A stretch of 64,000 nucleotides of DNA, from positions 1 to 64,000 of the forward strand of contig JALWFE010000128.1 of NCBI GenBank assembly GCA_027039975.1, written 5' to 3'. Below the pieces are notes generated by a model, which made no database searches, had not been told where the DNA came from, and worked only from the letters and a program-made list of their open reading frames with translations. The translations under genes and the position numbers were made by a program. Positions 52,450-60,372 of the stretch are shown here, in pieces (the stretch's first letter is position 1; the number at the start of each line of letters is the position of its first letter). Source of the DNA: Flavobacteriales bacterium. GTDB lineage: Bacteria > Bacteroidota > Bacteroidia > Flavobacteriales > Flavobacteriaceae.

Positions 52450-53811
52450 ATGTTACGACAATACACCAAAGAATTCCGGCAAAATTTCAAAATAGCCGTG
52501 CCCGTGATGTTAGGTTATTTAGGGCATGTTTTTGTCGGTTTGATGGATAATGTTTTTGTCGGACAATTGGATCCGCTCAACTTGGCAGCGGTTTCTCTGG
52601 CTAATTCTTCCATTTTTTTTATTATGTCTTTCGGTATCGGATTTTCGTATGCCATAACACCTTTGGTATCCGAAGCTGTTGGTGGTGATAAACATTCACG
52701 GCTTAAAAAAGTTTTGTACAATGGGATTTTGTTGAATTTGATATTGGGAATTTTAATGGTGATATTGAGTTTCGGCATTCCTAAGGTTTTGTATATGGCG
52801 AACCAGCCGCCCGAAGTTATAGAATTGGCAATACCTTATATACGTATAGTCGGGATTTCGTTATTGTTTGTGATGATTTTTCAAGCTTTAAAACAATTTT
52901 CCGACGGTATGTCTTTGACAACCTATCCGATGATTGCCGGATTGATTGCCAATGTTCTCAATATTATTTTGAGTTATGCTATGGTTTTCGGTAAATTGGG
53001 ATTGCCGGCAATGGGTATTTATGGAGCCGCTTACGGCACTTTAATAGCCAGATTTTTAAGTTTTTTTGCGTTGTGGTATTTTTTAAAATACTTGTCCGCA
53101 ACAAAAGAATATTTGAGAAATTTAAATTGGCTGCTTAAATCAAAGCCTATTATCAATAAAATATTGTATTTGGGTATTCCTTCGGGATTTCAAGGGATTT
53201 TCGAGATGGGTATTTTTTCGGCAGGCGTTTGGCTTGCCGGCACTTTGGGAGCTATTCACCAGGCGGCTAACCAAATTGCTTTACAAACGGCGTCAATAAC
53301 ATATATGGTTTTTGTAGGATTTGGTATTGCCGCTACCGTAAGAGTTGGCAATCAGAAAGGACGTCATGATTTTAAAGAAATGAAACGCATTGCGACATCC
53401 GTATTTTTACAGACATTTTTGTTTGAATTGATTTTTACAATAGCAATAATTGTTTTCAAACACCAAATACCATACATTTATTTAAATAAGGAATATGCCT
53501 CCCCCGAAAAAATAGCCGAGGCACAATCCATATATGATTTGGCAGTCCGGTTGTTGATAATTGTCGGTATTTTTCAGATTTCCGATGGTTTTCAAGTGGT
53601 TTTTCAAGGTGCATTACGCGGTTTGCAAGACGTGATTTATCCATTTTTTATCACATTGTTTTCTTATTGGTTGGTAGGTTTTACGGTGAGTTTTTATTTG
53701 AGTAATATTTACGGTGTAACCGGTATTTGGTTAGGTCTGCTTACCGGTTTGACCACAGCCGCCGTTTTATTGTTTTTCCGGTTCAGATATTTGGCAAAGA
53801 AATTGGTTTGA
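52450..53811 (+). CDS. MATE family multidrug/Na+ antiporter
   Basis: 453 residues from ATG 52450; a GTG two codons earlier is possible. Twelve membrane helices in two six-helix bundles. Typical segments: PVMLGYLGHVFVGLMDNVFVGQLDPLNLAAVSLANS near the start, GIGFSYAITPLVSEAVGG near 62, and in the second half GIPSGFQGIFEMGIFSAGVWLAGTLGAIHQAANQIAL and GALRGLQDVIYPFFITLFSYW. It resembles NorM-type efflux pumps that expel cationic drugs with Na+ or H+. The substrate is unknown. Confidence 0.95.
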   Translation: MLRQYTKEFRQNFKIAVPVMLGYLGHVFVGLMDNVFVGQLDPLNLAAVSLANSSIFFIMSFGIGFSYAITPLVSEAVGGDKHSRLKKVLYNGILLNLILGILMVILSFGIPKVLYMANQPPEVIELAIPYIRIVGISLLFVMIFQALKQFSDGMSLTTYPMIAGLIANVLNIILSYAMVFGKLGLPAMGIYGAAYGTLIARFLSFFALWYFLKYLSATKEYLRNLNWLLKSKPIINKILYLGIPSGFQGIFEMGIFSAGVWLAGTLGAIHQAANQIALQTASITYMVFVGFGIAATVRVGNQKGRHDFKEMKRIATSVFLQTFLFELIFTIAIIVFKHQIPYIYLNKEYASPEKIAEAQSIYDLAVRLLIIVGIFQISDGFQVVFQGALRGLQDVIYPFFITLFSYWLVGFTVSFYLSNIYGVTGIWLGLLTGLTTAAVLLFFRFRYLAKKLV

Positions 53812-54097
53812 TTATTTAAATTTCATTTTTTACTAGATAGTTGCGTTTTAATGTTCTTTGGCATTTATTGTTTTATCTACCAAAATATCGCTATGGGGTT
53901 CAATCAAATCGAAAACGGAGCAAAGCGACGTCCCATTCCGGAAGGAGCAGGATAACAAATCAAAAATCTGTCCTTCGACTAGCTCAGAAACCTTACTTCG
54001 ACAAGCTCAGGGACCTTATCTGAAATAAAAAATTCCTTGTCCTGATTTTTGTTGATTTTTCAACCTATTTCAGGACACGTCAACCCGATTTTTTGTT
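53812..54097. other. Gene-free spacer with 23-bp doublet
   Basis: No credible gene. Holds a GGAGCAAAGCGACGTCCCATTCC...GGAAGG imperfect inverted pair (about 53917-53946) and the CTTCGAC doublet at 53972-54010. Confidence 0.6.
53972..54010 (-). repeat. 23-bp direct doublet (TTGTCGAAG family), reverse orientation
   Basis: CCTTCGACTAGCTCAG and ACTTCGACAAGCTCAG begin 23 bases apart, the reverse complement of the copies at 45874 and 61889. Confidence 0.88.
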
Positions 54098-54105
54098 TAT
54101 TTTTG
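54098..54105 (+). promoter_or_regulatory. -7 box of the DUF302-retropepsin operon
   Basis: TATTTTTG, 36 bases before ATG 54141. Confidence 0.5.
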
Positions 54106-54140
54106 TATTCAAAAAAAAATTAAACTAACAAAAGGCAATT

Positions 54141-54698
54141 ATGAAAAAAACAGCCCTGATATTCAGCTTTATTCTTTTGTTGACCGCTTGTAAAAACGAA
54201 AAAAAAGAATCTGCAAAAGAACCGGAAAAGCCTAAAAAGGAAAGTGTTGAACGTAAAGCGGACCACAGCAAAACCGAATTTATATTGTTTCAAAGCGATT
54301 ACGACCCGCAAATCACTTATCAAAAACTCAAAGGTTACCTCGAAGAACAAGGTATGTATTACCCGCGCCTTGTGGACCACGAGACAGCAGCCAAAAATGC
54401 AGGAATGGAATTGAATACCGTTTATTTGATGATATTCGGTAATCCGAAAATGACCACTATGCTAATGCAAGAAAATCCCGAAGTAGGGATTGAATTGCCT
54501 CACAAAGCATTAATTTATAAAGATGACGAAGGGCGCACATGGGTATTGTATAAAAAATTGGATTATCTCAAAGATTTGTATTTTATCAAAGACCCTAACG
54601 AGGTGATTGAAAAAATGAACAAACTGCAAGAAGGCTTTAAACAAGCTGTTATCAATCCTATAAAAACAACCCAAATTAAAGAAGAAACACTTAAATAA
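54141..54698 (+). CDS. DUF302 lipoprotein
   Basis: 185 residues. Lipobox LLTACK (Cys17), a Lys/Glu-rich linker, then a DUF302 domain: KTEFILFQSDYDPQITYQKLKGYLEEQGMYYPRLVDHETAAKNAGMELNTVYLMIFGNPKMTTMLMQENPEVGIELPHKALIYKDDEGRTWVLYKK is split over residues 48-140. DUF302 is a widespread small alpha/beta fold of unknown function. The lipid anchor places it at a membrane facing the periplasm. The stop shares one base with the start of the aspartic protease gene, so the two are coupled. Confidence 0.9.
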   Translation: MKKTALIFSFILLLTACKNEKKESAKEPEKPKKESVERKADHSKTEFILFQSDYDPQITYQKLKGYLEEQGMYYPRLVDHETAAKNAGMELNTVYLMIFGNPKMTTMLMQENPEVGIELPHKALIYKDDEGRTWVLYKKLDYLKDLYFIKDPNEVIEKMNKLQEGFKQAVINPIKTTQIKEETLK

Positions 54699-55129
54699 TG
54701 AAACTGAAAAAATTTTTAAAAAAACAAGGTTATTACACGATATTCTTAACGACATTACCATCCGGACACCATTTGTTGAGTGCCAAATTAAATGGTAAGC
54801 AGGGCAATTTTATCCTGGATACCGGTGCTTCAACCACTTGTATCGACCAAGCCAAGGTTACTTACTTTAAAATAAAATCCAAAGATACAGACCATAAAGC
54901 AACCGGTGCGGGGCGTAATGATATCGATATCAGATTTTCTAAAAAAAACAAATTAAAAATAGGCGATTGGAAAATAAAAAAAATACCGCTGGTGGTTATG
55001 GATTTGGGGCATATCAATGAAGTATTAACCGCATTTGATGTGAAAATAGACGGGATTATAGGAGCCGATGTATTACACAAAGGCAAAGGAATTATCCAAT
55101 ATGAAAAAGAATTGTTATTTTTGAAATGA
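54698..55129 (+). CDS. Retropepsin-like aspartic protease
   Basis: 143 residues, no signal peptide. Single retropepsin domain with the catalytic motif FILDTGASTTCID (Asp41) and the flap/hydrophobic motif IDGIIGADVLHKGKGIIQYE near 115-134. Being half the size of pepsin it must act as a dimer. Its pairing with a DUF302 lipoprotein is tight (one-base overlap), although a lipoprotein and a cytosolic protease would be in different compartments. Substrate unknown. Confidence 0.9.
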   Translation: MKLKKFLKKQGYYTIFLTTLPSGHHLLSAKLNGKQGNFILDTGASTTCIDQAKVTYFKIKSKDTDHKATGAGRNDIDIRFSKKNKLKIGDWKIKKIPLVVMDLGHINEVLTAFDVKIDGIIGADVLHKGKGIIQYEKELLFLK

Positions 55130-55137
55130 TGATATGG

Positions 55138-55362
55138 TTAAAATGGTTATTTGGTTATTTGGTTATTTGATGATTTGGTTATTTGTTGTCGGATGTACGA
55201 TGACCGATGTCCGTTGTCCGATGTATTTTTCATTTCAGATTTCAGATTTTTTTTGGTTACCGAGTGATTTTGTGACGTTAGGAACAAAATTGTACCGAGG
55301 TACAGATTTTCAAACGTTGCGGTGCAATGTCTCTACAAACTTTCAACTTTTAACTTTTAACT
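55138..55362. repeat. Compound repeat mosaic before thiL
   Basis: In order: GGTTATTTGGTTATTTG units (55138-55183), TCGGATGTACGATG units (55187-55222), a GTACCGAGGTAC palindrome (55291-55302), an imperfect ACGTTGC...GCAATGTCTCTAC palindrome (55313-55335) and a sense-oriented CAACTTTTAACTTTTAAC run (55340-55358). No gene. Confidence 0.75.
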
Positions 55363-55368
55363 ATAACC

Positions 55369-56412
55369 ATGCTACAAGATAAAAATCCACATCGAACAGA
55401 CATCGGCAAATTGGGAGAATTCGGCTTAATCGAGACCCTCACCAAAGATATTGAAATAAAAAATCCAAGTACGATAAAAGGTGTTGGTGACGATGCCGCC
55501 GTATTGGAATTTAAAGATATGGAAACCTTGGTTTCTACCGATTTATTGGTTGAAGGCGTTCATTTTGATTTGGCTTATTTTCCGCTCAAACACTTAGGGT
55601 ACAAAGCCGCAATCGTCAACTTTTCCGACATCTATGCCATGAATGGCACACCGACACAACTCTTAGTGGCATTAGCCCTATCCAATCGTTTTCCTTTAGA
55701 AGCCATTGAAGAAATTTATGAAGGGATTAAACTCGCTTGCCGTATTTACAATGTCGATCTGGTTGGCGGTGATACCACGTCGTCCCGATCCGGTTTGATC
55801 CTGAACCCGACAATTGTAGGCGCGGTTGAGAAAGAAAAAATCACTTATCGTTCCGGAGCCGAACCAAACGATTTGATTGTTGTCACCGGTGATTTGGGCG
55901 CTGCTTACATGGGCTTGTTGGTCTTGCAACGCGAAAACGAAACCTTTAAAGCCAACCCGCAACATCAACCCGACCTTTCGCCTTATGCCTATGTTGTTGA
56001 ACGGCAACTTAAACCGGAAGCCCGCAAAGAAATTCCGCCTTTGTTAAAGGAATTGGATATTCAACCAACGGCTATGATCGATATTTCCGATGGTTTGTCA
56101 TCCGAAATTTTGCATATCACCAAACAATCCGGTGTAGGCGCCCGTATTTATGCCGAAAAAATTCCCATTGACCCGCAAACGGTTTTAACCGCCGATGAAT
56201 TTCATATCAGCGAATTGACAGCCGCCCTAAACGGTGGCGAAGATTACGAACTGTTGATGACCATCAGTCAAAAAGATTATGAAAAAATTCAACACCGGAA
56301 AGAATTTGCCGTCATTGGACATATCACGGAAGATAAAGGCGCTTATTTGATCACACAAGACAATCAAAAAATAGAACTGAAAGCACAAGGCTGGAATGCC
56401 CTCAAAAAGTAA
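55369..56412 (+). CDS. thiL: Thiamine-monophosphate kinase
   Basis: 347 residues. ThiL/PurM fold: opening LGEFGLIETLTKDI, Mg-binding GVGDDAAVLEF near 42, STDLLVEGVHFDLAYFPLKHLGYKAAIVNFSDIYAMNGTP spread over 62-101, DLVGGDTTSS near 130, and MIDISDGLSSEI near 235 with GGEDYELLM near 285. It phosphorylates thiamine phosphate to the cofactor TPP. No TPP riboswitch is seen upstream. Confidence 0.97.
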   Translation: MLQDKNPHRTDIGKLGEFGLIETLTKDIEIKNPSTIKGVGDDAAVLEFKDMETLVSTDLLVEGVHFDLAYFPLKHLGYKAAIVNFSDIYAMNGTPTQLLVALALSNRFPLEAIEEIYEGIKLACRIYNVDLVGGDTTSSRSGLILNPTIVGAVEKEKITYRSGAEPNDLIVVTGDLGAAYMGLLVLQRENETFKANPQHQPDLSPYAYVVERQLKPEARKEIPPLLKELDIQPTAMIDISDGLSSEILHITKQSGVGARIYAEKIPIDPQTVLTADEFHISELTAALNGGEDYELLMTISQKDYEKIQHRKEFAVIGHITEDKGAYLITQDNQKIELKAQGWNALKK

Positions 56413-56425
56413 TTTGTTATTTTGT

Positions 56426-56433
56426 TATCTTTG
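56426..56433 (+). promoter_or_regulatory. -7 box of the polyprenyl synthetase gene
   Basis: TATCTTTG just after the thiL stop and 42 bases before ATG 56475. Confidence 0.55.
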
Positions 56434-56474
56434 TTGCTTAATAGCCATATTCCGGTTTTCAATATAAAAATTAA

Positions 56475-57449
56475 ATGAAGATTGTCGAAAAAATAAAAGC
56501 TCCAATTGTCGAAGAGATGGAAATTTTTGAAAAAAAATTCCGTCAATCGATGAAAACACAAGTCGTTTTACTCAACCGGATTACGGCTTTTATCGTCTCG
56601 CGTAAAGGCAAACAAATGCGTCCCATGTTTATTTTTCTAACGGCTAAGATGCTCAACGGACAAGTAACCGACCGGACCTACCGCGGTGCCAGTGTCGTGG
56701 AATTGATACATACAGCCACTTTGGTTCATGACGACGTAGTGGATGAAAGTGATTACCGGCGCGGCTTTTTCTCTATCAATGCTTTATGGAAAAATAAAAT
56801 TGCCGTTTTAGTCGGTGATTTTCTCTTGTCACGAGGGTTGTTACTTTCCATTGACAATGGCGATTTCGATTTGTTGCGAATTATTTCGGTTGCCGTCAAA
56901 GAAATGAGTGAAGGCGAATTGTTACAGATAGAAAAAGCCCGTAAACTCGATATTACCGAAGCGGTTTATTACGAAATTATCCGTCAAAAAACCGCTACCT
57001 TGATCGCCGCTTGCACAGCCATGGGCGCCGCATCGGTAGGTAGTGACGAACAAACCGTTAAAGATTTACACCGCTTTGGCGAACTAACCGGTATGGCTTT
57101 CCAGATTAAAGATGATTTATTCGATTATACAGCCGGTGGTATCGGCAAACCGGTTGGTATCGACATCAAAGAACAAAAAATGACCTTACCTTTGATCTAC
57201 ACTCTCAATACCGTTGATGCCAAGACCAAAAAACGGCTCATCAACATTGTCAAAAAGCATCATAAAAATAAGAAAAAAGTCAAAGAATTGATTGCCTTTG
57301 TCAAATCACACGGCGGCTTGGAATATGCTGTCAATAAAATGAAAGAATTCCAACAGCAAGCCCTTCAAATTTTAGAAAAATATCCGGATAACGAAGCCAA
57401 AGAGAGTTTGAAATTGATGTTGAATTACGTTATTGAGCGGAAGAAATAA
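56475..57449 (+). CDS. Polyprenyl (octaprenyl-type) diphosphate synthase
   Basis: 324 residues. Trans-prenyltransferase with the first Asp-rich motif DDVVDESDYRRG at residues 86-97 and the second KDDLFD at 212-217. GKQMRPMF near 45-52 binds IPP. It chains IPP to a long prenyl diphosphate, most likely the side chain of menaquinone (IspB-like), consistent with ubiE in the window. Product length cannot be read with certainty: small residues before the first motif (HTATLVHDD) fit a long-chain enzyme. Confidence 0.94.
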   Translation: MKIVEKIKAPIVEEMEIFEKKFRQSMKTQVVLLNRITAFIVSRKGKQMRPMFIFLTAKMLNGQVTDRTYRGASVVELIHTATLVHDDVVDESDYRRGFFSINALWKNKIAVLVGDFLLSRGLLLSIDNGDFDLLRIISVAVKEMSEGELLQIEKARKLDITEAVYYEIIRQKTATLIAACTAMGAASVGSDEQTVKDLHRFGELTGMAFQIKDDLFDYTAGGIGKPVGIDIKEQKMTLPLIYTLNTVDAKTKKRLINIVKKHHKNKKKVKELIAFVKSHGGLEYAVNKMKEFQQQALQILEKYPDNEAKESLKLMLNYVIERKK

Positions 57450-57502
57450 AAATTTATCCTGTTAAAACGCTTCATTCCATTGAGGCAATTTGTCTGTATA
57501 AA

Positions 57503-57652
57503 TCAAAAAAAATGTTGCATAAGAATAGCCTCTACAAAACCGGGCAAATCTTTATGGTCCTCATCATAGGTTACAAACCAATAAATATCAAGAGCATCAA
57601 TATTTTCTTCATCATTTTTTCCTGTTTTCGCCACTGGGACACCCAATATTAA
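57503..57652 (-). pseudogene. C-terminal coding remnant
   Basis: An open frame of 49 codons ending at a TGA, read on the minus strand, has natural protein composition (GKNDEENIDALDIYWFVTYDEDHKDLPGF is split: GKNDEENIDALDIYW then FVTYDEDHKDLPGFVEAIL). It begins right after a TAA with no good start codon and upstream sequence is broken in all frames. I read it as the 3' fragment of a lost gene; the family is not recognised. Confidence 0.5.
57615..57633 (+). repeat. 19-bp inverted repeat, left copy
   Basis: TTTTTTCCTGTTTTCGCCA; its exact reverse complement is at 58067-58085. The left copy lies inside the coding remnant. Confidence 0.85.
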
Positions 57653-57666
57653 TTAGTTTTTTATCA

Positions 57667-57695
57667 TTACTTTTTTGCATCGCCCAAAAAAGTAA
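57667..57695. repeat. Perfect hairpin palindrome
   Basis: Arms TTACTTTTTTG and CAAAAAAGTAA around a 7-nt CATCGCC loop. A type of hairpin often seen in Bacteroidota intergenic DNA. Confidence 0.7.
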
Positions 57696-58066
57696 CAAAA
57701 AACGCTAGCCTTACGAAACTTTTCCTAATTTCTACGCTTTTCTCCCTAAACAATCTGAACTCGCAAAAGCCTATTGTTTTTAATCTTTTTTTCATTTGAT
57801 AGAATATTTAACTTTCATAAGAAACTTTCATTTTGCTCAAACAGCAGATTGTTTTTAACGTCCGAAAAACTTGAAATTTACGGAAAACCTTCGTATGGCA
57901 GGGGGTAATGACCGCATTTTCCATCTTTTTAAAAAAGTCTGTGATATAAGATTGGCAATAAATTTTTCTAATTTTCTCTAATATAAATATGCAGGACACC
58001 CAAAAGTTACAAAATAAATCTATAACACGCTTATTATCAATCATTTAATATTTTGCGAAATAAAAA

Positions 58067-58098
58067 TGGCGAAAACAGGAAAAAAATCCTGCCTTTTT
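58067..58098 (+). terminator. 19-bp inverted repeat, right copy, merging into a terminator
   Basis: TGGCGAAAACAGGAAAAAA is the inverted copy of 57615-57633. CAGGA and TCCTG (58076-58091) form a short stem followed by CCTTTTTTC, a weak rho-independent terminator for + strand transcripts. Confidence 0.6.
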
Positions 58099-58162
58099 TC
58101 ATTTTTTTGCTAATTATTTAACCGGCCCCTTAAATCTTGATTTTTAAAACTGCCGGTTAAAA

Positions 58163-58798
58163 TTACTTCTTGCTTTTTATATAATAAAATCCGTAACCCA
58201 AAGCACCTAGTAAAACGATTGCAACCCAAGGATGTGCCGTAAAAGCGTCTCTAAAATCCAATACTAATGTCATAAGCACGCCGGCAATAGCCCCACCGAA
58301 ATGTGCTTCGTGTCCTATTCGCGAATATGCGTCTTGTGTGCCTTTGGTGGTGTACCACAAATAAACCAAAGCAAACAGAATGGCCGGAACGGGAATTATG
58401 GCAAATAACCAGATAAATTCAAACGGCAACAAAGTTACAAAACTGAAAACCACTGCATTCACCCCTGCGGATGCACCGATAGCCGCATACCATAAATCGT
58501 TTTTGTGAAAATAATAAGACAAATAATTACCAATTAAAACACCGCCGAAATAAATCAATAGAAAGTAAGAAGAACCAAAGAACCTGACAACAAAATCACC
58601 GAAAAAATACAAAGTAAACATATTGACAAGAAAATGTGACCAATCGGCATGCAAAAAAGCGGAAGTTAAAAACCTGTGGTATTCTCCGGCTTTGATACCC
58701 GAAACCGAAAATTTAAAACGTTCAAAAAATTTATGGTCGTTAAACCCCATATAGGTTGTGATGCCCGTAATAATGATGATAATGGTTGATAATGACAT
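58163..58798 (-). CDS. Rhomboid-family intramembrane serine protease
   Basis: 211 residues, six membrane helices. Catalytic Ser110 in the GASAG motif and His166 in HEAHFGGAIAG; the oxyanion-side HADWSHFLVNM block (His55, Asn59) is present. All residues for activity are conserved, unlike inactive pseudoproteases. It cleaves membrane-spanning helices in the inner membrane; substrates unknown. The 58803-58861 TTAGATTTTAGAA tandem array lies just upstream of the start. Confidence 0.94.
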   Translation of the reverse strand: MSLSTIIIIITGITTYMGFNDHKFFERFKFSVSGIKAGEYHRFLTSAFLHADWSHFLVNMFTLYFFGDFVVRFFGSSYFLLIYFGGVLIGNYLSYYFHKNDLWYAAIGASAGVNAVVFSFVTLLPFEFIWLFAIIPVPAILFALVYLWYTTKGTQDAYSRIGHEAHFGGAIAGVLMTLVLDFRDAFTAHPWVAIVLLGALGYGFYYIKSKK

Positions 58799-58802
58799 GC
58801 TG

Positions 58803-58861
58803 AGTTAGATTTTAGAAGTTAGATTTTAGAAATTAGATTTTAGAAATTAGATTTTAGATTT
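58803..58861 (-). repeat. 15-bp tandem repeats before the rhomboid gene
   Basis: About four copies of TTAGATTTTAGAAAT (one reads AAG), ending in TTAGATTTTTTATT. The repeat begins 5 bases before the rhomboid start and would form its 5' leader or promoter region. Confidence 0.85.
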
Positions 58862-58901
58862 TTTATTATATAAATACCTTTATGTTTCATTCCTCATTTC
58901 A

Positions 58902-60371
58902 TCAAAACTCAAACATCAACCTGACAATTCTTTTTAATTTTTGATGACTGTCAAAACTTTTATGTTCATATTCACCGTTGACAAATCTATAATCTTTTTG
59001 CCAATCCTGATGATTTTGTACCAATTCATTTACCGCCTGAATAATATAAGCCACTTCGGCGTCACTGGTTGTCGGGTGTATAGATAGGCGTATCCAACCG
59101 GGTTTATGCGACGAATCACCTTGTTCCAGTTCCTTGACAATTTGTTTTGATTTTTCTCTATCCACACCGAGAAGAATATGGCCGTATGTGCCGGCACAAC
59201 TGCACCCTCCTCGGGTTTGAATACCGAAACGGTCATTTAACAACTTAACACCGAGGTTATGATGTAGTCCCTCGATATTAAAAGAAATCACACCTAGTCT
59301 CTCCGTAAAATCACCAGCTAATATTCGTAAATTTTCAATAGATTTGAATGCCGGCAACAATTTATCTAAAATTTCATGTTCTCGTGCCAAGATGTTTTCT
59401 ACGCCCATTTCCTCTTTCAGTTTAATAGCCAATGCCGCTCTAATAGTCTGTAAGAAACCCGGCGTACCACCATCTTCACGCAACTCAATATCATCAAAAT
59501 ACCTGTGTTCTTTCCACGGATTAGTCCAAAGCACCGTCCCACCCCCGGGATGGTCGGGAATCTTGTTTTGATACAAAACTCTATTGAAAATCAAAATACC
59601 TGAAGTACCGGGACCGCCTAAAAATTTATGAGGCGAGAAAAAAACAGCATCCAAATGTTGTCCCGGAGTCTTTGGATGCATATCAATATTTTCATAAGGG
59701 GCCGAACAAGCAAAATCGACAAAACAATAACCGTCATATTGATGAATGAGATCGGCAATACGGTAATAATCAGGTTGCAAACCGGTTACATTGGAACAAG
59801 CCGTAACCGAGGCAATTTTTAACGGACGGTTGTCATATTTTTTTAACAGTTCTTCAAAAGCTTCAAAATCAATATTTTTAACATCCTTATAAGGCATGAT
59901 TTCCACATCGGCAATGGTTTCCAACCAAGAAGTCTGATTGGAATGGTGTTCCATGTGCGTTATAAACACAACAGGGCGTTCATTTTCAGCGAGATGTAAG
60001 CGGGATTTGAATTTTTCGTGAATTTTCAAGCCCAAAATCCGTTGCAATTTATTGACGGCCCCGGTCATCCCGTGTCCGGTCATAATCAAAATATCGTCAC
60101 CGGTGGCATTGACATGTTTTTTGATAATCTCACGAGCTTCTTCGTAAGCTGTCGTCATAAAATTACCACAATAACTGGTTTTGGTATGGGTATTAGCCGT
60201 AAATGGACCGAAATCATCTGAAATTTTTCGTTCAATAGAGGTAAACAATCTGCCACTTGCCGTCCAATCGGTATAAACTAACGGCATGGTACCGTAAGGC
60301 GTTTCTATCACCTCGTCAATACCAATAATATTCTCTCTAAATGTATTGAAATAGGAAGCTAAACCGGACAT
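58902..60371 (-). CDS. Class V PLP-dependent enzyme, cysteine desulfurase-like
   Basis: 489 residues. Fold-type I class V: THMEHHSNQTSW near 138-149, ASVTACSNVTG near 187, Asp219 in CFVDFACSAP, Schiff-base Lys249 in FSPHKFLGGPGTSG and a Cys pair RGGCSCAGTYG at 387-397. The overall layout resembles the SufS/CsdA group, with Cys390 in a plausible desulfurase loop position, but length (about 80 residues longer) and the N-terminal YFNTFRENIIGIDEVIETPYG segment indicate a separate subfamily. No suf genes are near. Desulfurase or selenocysteine lyase chemistry is likely but unproved. Stop is 2 bases... it begins directly after glmM on the same strand (one-base gap), so they form an operon. Confidence 0.88.
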   Translation of the reverse strand: MSGLASYFNTFRENIIGIDEVIETPYGTMPLVYTDWTASGRLFTSIERKISDDFGPFTANTHTKTSYCGNFMTTAYEEAREIIKKHVNATGDDILIMTGHGMTGAVNKLQRILGLKIHEKFKSRLHLAENERPVVFITHMEHHSNQTSWLETIADVEIMPYKDVKNIDFEAFEELLKKYDNRPLKIASVTACSNVTGLQPDYYRIADLIHQYDGYCFVDFACSAPYENIDMHPKTPGQHLDAVFFSPHKFLGGPGTSGILIFNRVLYQNKIPDHPGGGTVLWTNPWKEHRYFDDIELREDGGTPGFLQTIRAALAIKLKEEMGVENILAREHEILDKLLPAFKSIENLRILAGDFTERLGVISFNIEGLHHNLGVKLLNDRFGIQTRGGCSCAGTYGHILLGVDREKSKQIVKELEQGDSSHKPGWIRLSIHPTTSDAEVAYIIQAVNELVQNHQDWQKDYRFVNGEYEHKSFDSHQKLKRIVRLMFEF

Positions 60372-60372
60372 A

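Larger units (their letters stand above)
57450..58162. other. Decayed gene-free region with inverted repeats
   Basis: More than 700 bases without an intact gene. It contains a coding remnant at 57503-57652, a hairpin-forming palindrome at 57667-57695 (TTACTTTTTTG/CAAAAAAGTAA), a 19-bp inverted repeat 57615-57633 with 58067-58085, the direct repeat GGACACCCAA at 57637 and 57993, and a terminator at 58076-58098. This looks like the footprint of a lost element or deleted gene. Confidence 0.65.

Noticed and set aside
57808-58044. 78-codon frame in the decayed region
   Set aside because: No start context, Cys/Phe/Ile-rich, no recognisable domain; more consistent with random AT-rich DNA.
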